Under the pieces are notes generated by a model, which saw only the letters and a program-made list of their open reading frames with translations, was not told the origin of the DNA and did no database searches. DNA of 64,000 nt from Medicago truncatula (Eukaryota; Streptophyta; Magnoliopsida; Fabales; Fabaceae), in assembly GCF_003473485.1 (NCBI RefSeq), contig NC_053044.1, positions 2,306,501 through 2,370,500 on the forward strand, written 5' to 3'. This document shows positions 1 through 13,853 of this stretch, piece after piece. Position 1 is the stretch's first letter; the number at the start of each line of letters is the position of its first letter. The position numbers and the translations under genes were made by a program.

Positions 1-1271
1 GAAGAAAATTGCAACTCATAGAAGGCTTTTTGGTATGTATAGCAATCACAATTCAAGTGATTCACGTGGGAGCTGATTGCTTTGAATTGAATAATAAAGA
101 ATCACCAAGAAGAATGGCGGCTAGGGGATAAACCCTAGAAGAGCCCCATTCCCGCAAACGTCAAGTGATTATTATTATGATCATCATCATCATCATAGTA
201 TCCTAAGCTTTTTATAAATAAATGAGTTTAGTTTGCATACATGGTGTAAAAACTATACATTGTTGTCAAATCACAACCAACCATATGTGTGACATTGTAA
301 TTAGTTAGAATAAAATTAAAAGAAAAGACTCTTTTTTTTAATGATTTGACAATTAAGATTGATTGAGAATATAAAGGTTCTTTAAACTAATAGTGTGTAT
401 ATAATATATCCTAAATATATTCATTTTTAAAGATTTGATTATTAAGATTGATTGAGAATGTAAAATTCTTTACACTCATAATGATATTTTTTTTTTAAAA
501 GTTTTGGAGAGTGATTAAAATAAATAAATACACTTGACGTGTTAGTTCAATGGCAGGAGGTTAACATTGTAACTTCAACGTACAAAATTTTCAAATTTCC
601 TCGGGAATAGGTGTAAAAAGGCCATTAGTACCACTTGAATTAATAAAAATTTCCCACATATTCATTTTCTTAAAAGTTAAATCCTAACTAAAAATGTGTC
701 TATATTTTTTAAAATTTAATTTAAAAATAATTTTGATTATTTTTTTTTAAATTGAGTGTTTAGTCACATTGTTTATTTTTATTTTTATGATCAATAATAT
801 TTTTATTTAAAAATATCTATATATGACTTGTCAAAAAAAGAAATCTTTATATGGAGATATATTGAATTCTAATTTTATATTTTGAATAACGTTTATGGTT
901 TCAATTAAATATATTCTTCTTCTTTTTTTTTTTTTTACAAAAAATATTCAATATATTATTTATTTTATTTCAATATATTATTTAAAAAAAAATTTAAATT
1001 AGGTATTAAGATTGGAATTTAAAAAAGTGATAAAGGTGATGACTTTTCTTTGATATGGATGGTAAAGATATAGCCAATAATAAATAGATACATGTATATA
1101 TTAAATCATATATGGTTATTTTACAATAGCATTAATTAATAGTTATTAAAGCTATTTTTTTTTTTAAAATTCAACTGTCATATGGTTATTAAACTTTTTT
1201 TCTTCTTTCTAGATTAGCTTATTTTTTAAATCAATTGAAAACATTTCCATTTACTTAAACTTTCTTTTGAC
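1..1271. other. AT-rich intergenic DNA
   Basis: No coding region is visible. A short TCA/ATC trinucleotide run lies near 178-197. The segment around 100-165, read on the minus strand, contains a leader-like TAGGGTTTATCCCCTAGCCG stretch and could be the edge of a transposon or gene leader outside the window; this is a guess. The rest is A/T tracts and is the presumed upstream region of the subtilase gene. Confidence 0.6.
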
Positions 1272-1279
1272 TATAAATA
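1272..1279 (+). promoter_or_regulatory. TATA box of the subtilase gene
   Basis: TATAAATA lies 49 bp before the subtilase ATG. This spacing would put transcription start near 1300-1305 and leave a short leader of about 25 bases. It is the only good TATA match close to that start codon. Confidence 0.55.
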
Positions 1280-1300
1280 AATTGTTTTGGTTTAGGCTAA

Positions 1301-3869
<2,569 letters not shown>

Positions 3870-4513
3870 TTGATCATGTTATTGCTATGAAAAATTAAAT
3901 ATATGATTCTCTCTTTCTTATAGTTGTTCATGTTGATTTCATAATAATATAAAATTAATACACAGAATAAAATCAAAAAAGAACTTCGAAAAAGGTTACG
4001 ATATCCACATGTATTATAGCTCATATTGTACAAGTTATCTCTTGAATAAATTTAACAATAGTTCACATTAAGAGAAAAAGGAAAAACAAAAACGGAAATC
4101 TAGAATGTAACAACCCGTTTTTAGCTATAATTATTTTAATTATTACTTATATATGTTTAAGTGTAATTATATGTTCTACTGTTATTTCATTGTTATCCTT
4201 CCATAAACAAGTTTCTAAACTGTTTTTGGGTAGTTGAATATGTAGTTGGCACTTTGTGCGTTTTTGGTTTAATCTGTCTCTTTGCTTCTTAATTTCTTTC
4301 TATAGTCTTGTTTCAAATCGTTTTGGGATTCCTTCTTGCTAGGGTTTTGCTTTGTTATCTCCCCCAATTCTTTTAAATCCCTCTGATTGGCTTAGTGCTG
4401 ACTTGAATCCAACCTGGTGTTTTGTTGGATTCCTCATCCAACTGTGAACCAATCACTACCAATTTTCTTCATGTATCAACTCTCAGAAACTGTCTCATCA
4501 GATACCTGTTATC
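3870..4513. other. Subtilase 3' flank and presumed LINE 5' leader
   Basis: The sequence after the subtilase stop is AT-rich. From about 4108 it begins TGTAACAACCCG and from about 4260 to 4510 it becomes less AT-rich, running directly into the ORF1 region of the LINE. It may be the LINE 5' untranslated region, but no target-site duplication was identified. Confidence 0.35.
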
Positions 4514-4632
4514 ATGGAAAATCAAAAAGGCAAAGAAGTAATCAATAATCAATCTTTTGACCTGACCACAATGAAACCAGAAACAACAATATTCATAGAC
4601 CTCTCAAAATCCAAAATCTAGACATACCAATT

Positions 4633-5584
4633 ATGCCAACTGGCCATTATCAAGATCCAGGAGCCTCAACAAGTCATGATCAAACCAACAATCAAGAATC
4701 CCACACCCCACCTGCAAACAATCAGTCAAGAACCAATCAAGAAAGTGGTGAGCAAGACTCTGGTGAAAGCAACAGGAACTCAGAAGGGAATTTCTTTATG
4801 TATGAAGAAGAAGTGGTGGATGAGGGCATAAAACAATGCAGAAACAGCATATTGGGTAAACTTCTAACTACTAAACAAATCCCCAAACAGGTTCTTTACA
4901 ACTCCCTCATGGGCATATGGTGTAGCATTCAAGAACTGGAGTTCCAAAAAGCCCGACTTTGGATACAGTTGTTGGGTCACCCTCTGCATTGCAAGACTGT
5001 TGCTATGGGACTGCAACTAGGAGCCCAACTAGGTACGGTAGAGGAAGCAGCCATTTATGACTACCCAAATAATGCTAAAATCATAAAGATCAAGGTGCAA
5101 TTTGACATAAACAACCCCATTAGAGCTGGGATGTATATTGGTAATGAAAATGATGGTATCAACTGGGTTGATTTAGGTATGAAAATCTCCCTCTATTTTG
5201 TTTCTACTATGGGTTAATAGGACATAGTACAGAAAACTGTGAGGATGTCTCATCTGTACCACCAGAGGGAACAACTAATCCTAGGGCCCTTGGCTTAGAT
5301 CAATTGTATATGGCAGAAGAATACATGAAAAGAAGAACCAGAAATTCCACAGCAACCCTATGAAGTCTGTTAGTGGAAAAGAGTTTAGTCATATTCCTAA
5401 GGCCATGCTTGAGCAGATGGCAAATCTTAAACTCAATAAGGAACAAGCTCAACAGAAGAATAATGACAGCAGAACACCTACACCAACTACTGGGCAAAGG
5501 AAGGCAGACCAGCAGTATCAGAATTCTAACCCTCTAAAGAGGAAAACCATACCTGAGATTGTTACCCCTCAAAGTCAACAGTAA
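4633..5584 (+). pseudogene. LINE ORF1 (DUF4283/zinc-knuckle gag-like), broken
   Basis: The reading frame from 4633 carries GIWC, then ELEFQKARLWIQLLGHPLHC, then IRAGMYIGN and GINWVDL. These are recognisable DUF4283-type blocks, but a stretch of roughly 50 residues usually found between GIWC and ELEF is absent. After GINWVDL the frame shifts: the zinc knuckle is read in another frame at about 5175-5250 as LPLFCFYYGLIGHSTENC. The second Cys of the CCHC knuckle is replaced by Tyr. A further segment at 5360-5584 encodes the Lys/Gln-rich tail. ORF1 normally binds element RNA; this copy cannot make an intact protein. Confidence 0.8.
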
Positions 5585-5637
5585 GTGTCTTCAGACAATA
5601 TAATGGCAAGCCTTGTTAACAAGGCTAGCCAAGGATT

Positions 5638-7623
5638 ATGAAAATCCTAGCTTGGAACTGCAGAGGTTTGGGCAAACCTCATGAAGTTAGAGCTCTCAAA
5701 CAGCTCCTGAAAGTTCACAGCCCTGACATTGTTTTTCTTAGTGAAACTAAGCTCTGTGAGTCTGATCTAAACCTCAAAACTAAACTAGGGTCTAATTTTT
5801 TGCCAAATTATCTTCTTGTTAATTGTGCAAAAAATAAAGGTAAAAGGTCTGGTGGCCTAGCTATGATGTGGAAACATGATGTAAATTTGACCATTCTCAA
5901 TCATAATGAAAGATTCATTGACTGTTATATCACTTGTTCTAATAATAGTAATTCTTGGTATGCCACTGGTTTTTAGGGTTATTCTACACATAATGATAAG
6001 AAAAAATCTTGTGATCTTATTAGAGATATCTATTCTAACCATCAACATGATAAATGGATTATTTTTGGTGATTTTAAAATGATATTAAATGCCAATGAAA
6101 AAAGGGGTGGTAATCCTATTGATACTAGCTTATCCGATTATTTTCATAATACCATCAATGCCTGTAATCTCCTTGATTTAGGATCCATTGGTGATGAGTT
6201 CACTTGGGCATTTTCAATTCTTATTAATGGTGTTCCAACACCAGTTTTCAAACCCAAGAGAGGTATCAGACAGGGAGACCCTTTGTCTCCATATTTGTTC
6301 ATTTTATGTGCTGATGTGCTTTCTGGACTTATCACCAAGTACCATGATGATAACAAACTTCATGGTATTTCTATAGCTAACAATGCTCCTACCTTATCTC
6401 ATTTAACTTTTGCAGATGACAGCATGGTGTTTTGCAGAGCAAATAAGTCAGAAGCACAAAACCTAATGGAAATCTTTGCAGATTATCAGAGCATATCTGG
6501 CCAAAAGATCAACCTTAACAAGTCTGAAATGGTTTTCAATTCAAATCTGAATCAAACAATCCAGACAGAATTTCAACAGTACATGACCATAAAAATTACC
6601 AACAATATTGACAAGTACCTTGGCCTACCAACTCAAGTGTTAAAGAATCAGATTTTCAACTTCATAATGGAAAGAAATCTATCTTTCTCAAGTAGAGGTG
6701 TTCTAATAAGGGCTGTCATCCAGGCAATCCCTTCTTATGTTATGAGCACTTTTCTCATTCCCCAAGGAATCTGTGAGAGAATTGAAAAAGCTATCAGTAG
6801 ATTTTGGTGGGGAGGCAGTGAAGAAAAAAGAAGAATTCACTGGAAGAGTAAAGAAGTCCTATTCAAGTCAAAGTTCAATGGTGGGCAAGGCTTCAGAACA
6901 ATGCACCATTTCAATGAGGCATTATTTGCTAAACAAGCATGGAGGCTGATTCATCAACCACAAACTCTAATCTCTAAATGTCTTAAGGCTAAATACTACC
7001 CTCACACTGACTTGCTAAGGGCCAGGAGGGGCAGAAATCCTAGTTTTGTGTGGAGCAGCATTCATCATGCAGAGTGGGTAATTCAAAAAGGAGGTTGTTG
7101 GAAAATTGGAAATGGCAGTCAAGTAAATGTATGGGAGGATAACTGGATTCCTCAACACAATGGGTTTAAGATCTACACTCCTGGGGCTAACTCATCATCT
7201 ATTAGACAAGTAAAGGAGCTACTGGTGGAGGACCCTAGAGGCTGGCACCAATCCATACTGGAAAATCACTTTCTAAGTTTTGAAAGTGAACGTATACAAC
7301 AATTACCTCTTGTCCAAGAAGTTTTAGAAGACAGTTATATGTGGATGTACTCCCAGGATGGCAACTACACTGTTAAATCTGGTTATAACTTCATCAAGGA
7401 ATGGCACTATAACAGTTTACCTGGACCTTCTAACAACAATAATAATCAGAGAATTTGGAAAGCTAGTTGGAACCTAGACACTATTCCAAGACACAAAGAT
7501 CTCCTTTGGAGTGTTCTCAATGATGCAGTTCCTGTTAGAAAGGCTCTCCACTCTAAAGGAATCACCAGGGACATGTTCTGCCCCAGGTGTGTTACTAAAA
7601 TAGAATCCCTAAAATCTATTTAA
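5638..7623 (+). pseudogene. LINE ORF2 (endonuclease-reverse transcriptase), internally deleted
   Basis: One continuous frame of 662 codons is interrupted only by an amber codon at 5974-5976, in the context ATGF-stop-GYSTHNDK, where a Tyr codon is expected. The exo-endo-phos endonuclease begins MKILAWNCRGLG. At about 6205 the text jumps from GDEFTWA (end of endonuclease) to FSILINGVPTP (middle of reverse transcriptase), so several hundred residues are missing, yet the frame is kept. The reverse transcriptase then has RQGDPLSPYLF and FADD, followed by the zf-RVT region to MFCPRC. It stops shortly after this, before RNase H. The catalytic palm is incomplete, so the element is inactive. Confidence 0.85.
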
Positions 7624-8478
7624 CACGATGAGAGAGAAATAAATAGGGGAGAATGATCTCATAAACGTGATAAGTAGATGATATGATAAGAATACTTGTA
7701 GTGAATGAGTATTTAAAAATTAGGTGTTGAATGAATATTTAAAAAATACTAAATTTAAATATATTGATGAGTGACAAACAAACATTGTCACTACAAGTAT
7801 GATATCCCTTCAATCCACAAGGCTTTCTCTATTCAACTCCCTTTTCTCTGAGAGATGCCATTGGGGTTGTAAGAAGAAAAAGTGTTGCAAAATGTACTCT
7901 ATGAGGATGAGGATGAGCTTTAGCACGTATATGCATGTCAGTTACTTGTATGTATATACTTGTAAAATGTACTCCATGAAGATGAAGATGTAAAAGTGTC
8001 AACTTCTGTTTGAAAATGATGCATCAATTAAAGTGAAGATAATTAAAGATGGGGATTCACCATATCATTCTGTTTGTATTAATGAAAATAGTGTCTTTAT
8101 AATTATAAACATTTACAACATGTGGTAGTTCGTAAAAAAATATGCTAGCATTTAGGGGTGGAGTATTATCACTATTTTATTAATAATAACTAATTCACTT
8201 AAATATGTGATTAATCTGTGCGCTTTCATTCAATTTTGGCATTCCTCTCTGCACCTTTTTGTTTGGCATTGATAATAACTAGTTTGAGCACAATTTCGTG
8301 TAAGAAAGCTACCTAAATGACATTGCCATATGGAATGCAATGAATAATTGCAATATATAGGAACAAATGACCAGGTTCAAATTAAAATTTAACACCAAAT
8401 CATATCCACTCAGTTTTGTTTTAATAAACATCGAGGGCCGATGTAATGATCCCCCGGACCTCCTCATGTTTCAACTAA
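7624..8478. other. Intergenic AT-rich DNA between LINE and TRIM-like element
   Basis: No protein was recognised. A repeated phrase AAAATGTACTC(C/T)ATGA occurs at about 7888 and 7965. The last 80 bases before 8479 are where a 5' LTR of the following element would be expected, but I could not match them to the 3' LTR-like segment. Confidence 0.4.
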
Positions 8479-8900
8479 TGGTATCAGAGCCGAGGTTTAC
8501 TCGATCAACTCCTTGTGTCGAAAGTCTTCCTGAAAAAGATGTTCAGGTGGTGGGCTTCGTTGTGAGGGAAGCGGCAACGGTGGTACAAGTACAAGTGTGC
8601 GTGGATGAAAGTTCCTCTTGAGGCTTAGCATGATAAATTGATGGACTCACACTTGAGGGGGATATTGTTGTGTGCAAGTGTGGGTTATATGTCCCACGTC
8701 AGATAGAAAAGTGGAGGTAGAACCCATAAACTCATTGCCTTTAAGGTTATGGGTAAAAATGCGGCGTCTCTCTCACTTGTGTGGTTACTCTTGCCTAGAT
8801 GTGGGTGTTCTCCCGGCTCCCCTCGTGACCCGAATTGGGGGGACAATAGTTTGACCTTTAAGGTCGCTCACATGTTAGCTCGGCTTTGAATTGAACCGTT
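8479..8900 (+). mobile_element. TRIM-like LTR retrotransposon remnant (PBS, PPT and 3' LTR)
   Basis: TGGTATCAGAGC at 8479-8490 is the classic primer-binding site complementary to initiator Met tRNA. About 175 bp later a purine run ACTTGAGGGGGATAT (8651-8665) resembles a polypurine tract and is followed directly by TGTTGTGTGCAAGTG at 8666, a normal LTR start. The LTR-like stretch holds TATGTCCCACGTCAGATAG and is much more GC-rich than its surroundings. The tiny internal region has no gag-pol, as in TRIM elements. The right LTR border and the 5' LTR were not defined. Confidence 0.6.
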
Positions 8901-9840
8901 CTTTAAGGCATAGATATTATTTCTTCATAGTAGATCAGTCATACCAATAATACAGAGTCCACCAACTGTTAAGTCTATTAAGGCACAAATGTTGTGTCTT
9001 CTCAATAGGACATTTGTATCAGTGTACAGTCAGCAACACGTTAATAAAGACAAAATTAATACAATATTGAAATTTTATAATATAAAAGATTAAATCGAGA
9101 AAAAAAATATAAATGACGAAAGTATTACATGAAATTAAATTAAGGAACGAATTGTGTAAGTTTGTGTTTCTTATATCAAAAGATAACATAAAGTATATCT
9201 TTGATTCTGCGGTGATAAAATCTAATTTTGAATAAATTGATGTTAATTAAAAGTGAGTTAAATGTAAAATAATTTTTGTACAAGAAAAAAAGAAATTGTG
9301 AAATGATTTATGTTTTGATTCACTATCATAAACATATGTTGATCAATAAAGTTCGAGTGTAAAAATCATATTTGAAGTCAACAGATTCGAGTTTCAAGTT
9401 ATTATAAATTCTCCTCTTCAAAAAAAGTTATAATCAATCTTAGGAAGCAAAATAAATTTTAGGAGAATTTTTCAATACTCTGAAATTTGGATGGATATCT
9501 GCCTTCTAAACACAAAGCTTCTCCTCCTAATTAGCCTCTTGGCATATAGGTTACTAAGTTATACCAAATTGATCCTAATTAATGAGATACAATACATAAA
9601 CAACACTCTATAATCAAAGTAGTTATAATGAAAAAGAAATAAACTACATAATTATGCTAACATATTATTTGCTACACACCAATAGCATGTTTGGAAACAC
9701 AAAACATCGCATGCCAACGCAACTCATAATAACACAGCTCTCCAAAGATAGCTTCTCCCCAACATTGAGGTTACATCATGAACAAAGAACAATCCAAACA
9801 TGTACCAAGACCATCTGCTTCACATTTTACATGAGTAATT
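8901..9840. other. Intergenic DNA and 3' end of the WD40 gene
   Basis: AT-rich sequence with no supported coding region. The last roughly 200 bp before 9841 are the likely 3' untranslated region of the minus-strand WD40 gene; poly(A) signal-like TTTATT is present on the plus strand near 9637 only in weak form. Confidence 0.45.
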
Positions 9841-12800
9841 CTAACGGCGATCATACTCAAGAAGGCTGGCATAAGAACGATCCCAAACGCCAATAAAAAG
9901 CGATTCACTGTCTGGACTAAAAGATATACCAGATATCTCACCAAAGAAATCAATTTCCTGTTCCATCTCATATCCACTTTTCACATCATATATATGCACA
10001 TAATCTGCAGCCTCTGCCGTAGCCATATATCGGCCATCAGAAGTATACCTGATTGAACGAATAGCTGCAAGGTTTCCCTTCAGCACTGCCACTGATTTGG
10101 ATAAATTACGCATGTCCCAAATCCGGCATGTTTTGTCTTGGTTCCCGGTAGCAAAAGTCACTCCGTCAGGATTCCATGACGATGCAAATGAAAAATCTAA
10201 GTGCCCAGATATTGAAGCAACAGTCTGGTAAATAAAGAGCTTTAGATTAGCAAGGTTTTTCATCAGAATCTATCTTACAATATAACTAATTGAAATTTTG
10301 ATCTATTGTTTGGCCGAAAGGGCGTAGAGTAGGAGTAATGCTACCTTTCCATCTTCACCAATATACTTTCAGGATTGTCTCCAACAATCAGAAGTAGCTT
10401 ACCATCTGGACTCATAGAAGTATGCTACAACATAGCAAAAATATAAAGCAAAGAAACATAGCAAAGATTACGATCCGACAGAAAGATATATAGAATTCTA
10501 ACTATTGCCTTGTAATATAATACTGAGGTGTGCTATTTTGACACACAATTTTGATATCAAACTTCGACAATGATTTAAATAGTTAAGAAAGTTCAAATAT
10601 GTGGTTAATTAACGTTAAGTAAATGATTAATGAATAAACTAGATATTATAGATTATTAACCCTCACTGAAAACAATTAACCAAGATTTCAAACTTCATTA
10701 ACCAGAACTTTCAGATGTTTAAGTACATATATCCCTTGACCAACCAAATTGAGTTAAAATGATATGATTTTTAAGTGTTCAAATACACATGATATTCATT
10801 AATCACGATTTTTTGTGCTCAAATACACACTTGAAAATCAAGGTTAATGACATTTGAAAATGTGGTTAATTGTGTTCAATCGATGATTAATGAATTGCAA
10901 TATTTTCTTATATTCATTAACCACTTACTAAATGTAATTAACCACATACCTAGATTTTGTTAAACACATAATTTATTGTCGAATTTTGTTGTGAAAGGTT
11001 ATGTCAAAATAACACAACTCTCTCAGAATTGACGAGAAAATGGAAATATAACTTCTGGACAAACACAAATAAGATTTCCCATTTATCAATCTTAAAGAGA
11101 CTTACATTCACTGGCCAGGGAAAACAAAAATGTTTAGAAAGTTGGAACTTCTCCATATCAAAGTTTCTGATTGCACAATCATTACTTGCTACTGTGAAAT
11201 GAACTGCGCCGCTAAAAATCATGAAACAAGTACATTTAATATGTTACCCATATATCCATTATTATAAAAACAAAACAAAAAACAAAACAATTAAGGAGAA
11301 GGAAAACTAATACCTAGGAGTGGCATAAATTTCAATGGCATTGGTGATACCATTATCATCATTAGCAGTCCTTGAGCAAAAGCTAACACCTGGTCGATCT
11401 AGGTGCTGCGTTTCAGTAACAAGGAACGTAATGAAAATATATCAGTTTACAATTCTATTCAGTAACAAGAAAAGAAAATTAAGATTATACGTCAACTATT
11501 TACCTTACAAATGAGTTCACCCTGAAATCCTCCAATAACTAGAAGATTATCTTTAACTGCAAGCGTACTAACTTGAGTGTGTGTGAATCCCTCCACTACA
11601 CTTCCAGGATGTTTCTGATAATGAAAATTGATAACATCATAATTTTACCTTTCATTTATCAAAATTCCATGCTATTCAATTAAAAAATATTATTTAAAAT
11701 GGCATTTACCTCGGATGGTGCAACGTGTCCTGAAACATTGAGTACTTCAGAACTTGTGCAAGTTAAAGAAGACCAGTGCATAACTGAGAATTGCGACAAG
11801 AAGTATGCATCATGCTTTGATGTAGCCCACACCAAATTCCTCAACTGCATTGGCATAAAAAAGGATGGAATATAAGTCAAACCAAGTAAGGTCATATCTC
11901 TTAAGCCTATGACATGCAAGGTACTGCTCAGGATTCACAACCTATGAACAGACTACACAAAGCACATGTTGCAGCTCTGAAGAGTGAAGGCCTCACAAAG
12001 CACTCTCAGATCCTATGTGGATGAATAGCTTATTTAAAAACTTATAGCTTATCATCTAAGTACTTATCTATAAGCAATTCCTATAACATATTTCTATAAG
12101 CTGTGTCAAATATTCTTGTAAATATTTCTGCCAGTAGATAAGCTTAAATAAGTCAATCGAACATTTAATTTCATATAAATCAAATTAACAATGACAATGT
12201 GTAGTAGAATGTCCCCGTGCACCATTAGGCCTTTATAGAAACCAGTAAAAAAGAATATCGCTTACCTGAAAATGAAGAATTGTTGGTTTAACTGATCTTG
12301 AATTTCTTCTGAACTCATAAAAGGAGTTTCCTTTTTTTGTACTTTTATTAAAATCCTGTTTGTAATGGATAATAGTAATAATATAAACAAGTTAGCATGG
12401 TTTTATGGTTATATTGGTCATAAGTTATTATGATCAATGACATGATTGAAGAAGTTTTTCTCAGAAATATAAAAAAGAAAAGGCATCAAATTGTTACCTT
12501 CCCTGAACTGTCTCCTGAAAGGGGGATATTTTCATAATTCTTGTATTGCTCAAGCCTACTTTGCCGATAACTTTCTCTAGTGACGTTAAGTTTATCCCAA
12601 GGAATCGCCTGGATGTCTTTTCCTCTTCTGGCTTGATCAGCTGTAGTGTCTAACGCTTTGGTAATCTACAATCATAACTACAATATTACTCATAGAAACA
12701 TACATGTATGTAGCACAGAAACTTCAGATTGAAGATGTGTTTGGTGTATGACATGATACTGACACATGTGGTTATGTTCAATTACTTCATATTTTTTCAA

Positions 12801-13350
12801 ATTGTTACTGGTGTGGATCCATCAATGTCATCTCCAATGTCTGTGTTAGTGTTTGATAGAAATATAAGCAAAATGAGTTAGAGCTAGTTTGAATTGGCTT
12901 ATTTGAACTGATCTACTAGCATAAACACTTGTGAAACTATTTGAGAGAAATTATGAAAGCAACTTATGACATGTTCATAAGCTGTTTTAGCTATGACATG
13001 TTCAAAATAGCTTATACACAAACAATTTAGCTATTTTATCTTTTATTATAGAAATAGCTTATACATAATCACTTATCATGATGAATGCTTGTGTTATAAG
13101 TTGTAAATTAAGCTCAAAACTGGGCCTTATCGTACAATGAAAATTACTCATCTATATCATAGTCATAAAACATAAAAATAAAAACACTAAGAAACATGTT
13201 ACTAACCGAGAAATCATATTCGTCGTCATCAGAATCAACATCATTTCCTTCTTTATTAATAGATTGAATATCCATTTCATCTTCTTCTACATCTTCCATT
13301 TTGTTTTCATCCACCAAATATTCAGCATCATCCTCTTGATGATGAGACAT
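9841..13350 (-). CDS. WD40-repeat protein, C2A9.03-like
   Basis: Minus-strand coding exons, first to last: 13350-13207, 12665-12498, 12355-12266, 11844-11710, 11614-11504, 11405-11314, 11211-11106, 10424-10359 and 10224-9841, giving about 431 aa. All borders are GT-AG and phases match. The protein starts with an acidic tail (about residues 5-46, many D/E), then a segment IPWDKLNVTRESYRQSR typical of this family, then a beta-propeller with blocks such as GHVAPSE, SFCSRTAND, HTSMSPDGKLLLIVGDNP, GHLDFSFASSWNPDG, NQDKTCRIWD and SFSPDSESLFIGVWD. It is similar to plant proteins annotated as uncharacterised WD repeat protein C2A9.03; the molecular role is not known. Exon 8 is odd: see the finding on its donor site. 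A MITE sits in intron 7, and part of the gene is copied at 15.5-15.9 kb. Confidence 0.88.
10524..11025. mobile_element. MITE with about 45-bp terminal inverted repeats, in intron 7 of the WD40 gene
   Basis: The left end reads TGAGGTGTGCTATTTTGACA and about 45 bp inward reaches TTCGACAAT. The right end, read on the other strand, begins TGAGAGAGTTGTGTTATTTT and also reaches TTCGACAAT. The two arms match with scattered differences. The inside is AT-rich and repeats TTAACCAC and GATTAATGAAT in both orientations. There is no coding capacity. The superfamily and target duplication are not settled. Confidence 0.75.
12885..13130. repeat. AAGCTTAT-type dispersed repeat (legume MITE-like)
   Basis: This stretch in the WD40 first coding intron is rich in ATAAGCT and AGCTTAT in both orientations (for example CATAAGCTGTTTTAGCT, AAATAGCTTATACA) and ends with AAGCTCAAAACTGGGCC. 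The same vocabulary recurs at 12020-12160, 27220-27450, 29785-30020 and about 49890-49990, always non-coding. Confidence 0.55.
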
Positions 13351-13853
13351 GCTTGACCAATTGAAGCTATATCATAAAAATTAACATCAAGATATCATAC
13401 TCTACATCATTAATATATGACTATAGCAATTAGTGATTGTATTGTTCTTTATTTGAATTTTACAAGTAACAAGTATTAGGAATTGGAAAAGCATATAATA
13501 AAATGATGATAGATATATGCAGCTAACCTTTGATTGTAAGAAGAGCTGTGTGGACTTGTTCTCAGAAATAGGAAATGATTAACACTGCTACAAATATCTA
13601 TATCTTTAGTCTCTTACTGACAAAGTCTCTTCTTTCCAACTACTGACCCACAGTGGGTCCCTCCACTTCTTAAAGGTAGAGGAGTTGAGGAAGCATGTAA
13701 CTTAACTTGGTAAACATCAATTCTAACCCTTCTTCATTTATTCTCTACAAGCAAGGCAAGGCAAGGCAAGGCAAGGGAAGGCAAAATTCATTTATATCCT
13801 TGAGTTAAATTCATTCCTTCTATGGGAAAATTGTGTTGTTTTGAGGCTTATTA
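13351..13853. other. 5' leader and promoter region of the WD40 gene; AAGGC repeat
   Basis: On the minus strand the leader appears to have an intron, with donor at about 13527 and acceptor near 13367 just before the start codon. Upstream, 13750-13786 is a pentanucleotide microsatellite of about seven AAGGC units, one of them altered (AAGGG). No TATA box could be chosen with confidence. Confidence 0.5.

Larger units (their letters stand above)
4514..7623 (+). mobile_element. Degenerate non-LTR retrotransposon (plant LINE) with internal deletions
   Basis: Order of parts: ORF1-like protein (from ATG at 4514, clear DUF4283-like homology 4800-5170, zinc knuckle 5187-5250, tail to 5584), then ORF2 from 5638 with an endonuclease start (ILAWNCRGLG), reverse transcriptase (RGIRQGDPLSPYLFIL, then FADDS) and a zf-RVT region (WGGSEEKRRIHW, WEDNWIP). 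The element ends at 7623 without the RNase H domain that usually follows. Pieces are missing inside both ORFs. The element sits on the same strand as the subtilase and about 650 bp behind it. Confidence 0.88.

Noticed and set aside
8367-8854. Two small open frames
   Set aside because: They fall across the primer site and LTR-like part of the TRIM-like element and resemble no protein.
13741-13790. AAGGC repeat considered as a telomere-like or CRISPR-like array
   Set aside because: The unit is 5 bp, in direct tandem with no spacers; it is a simple microsatellite.
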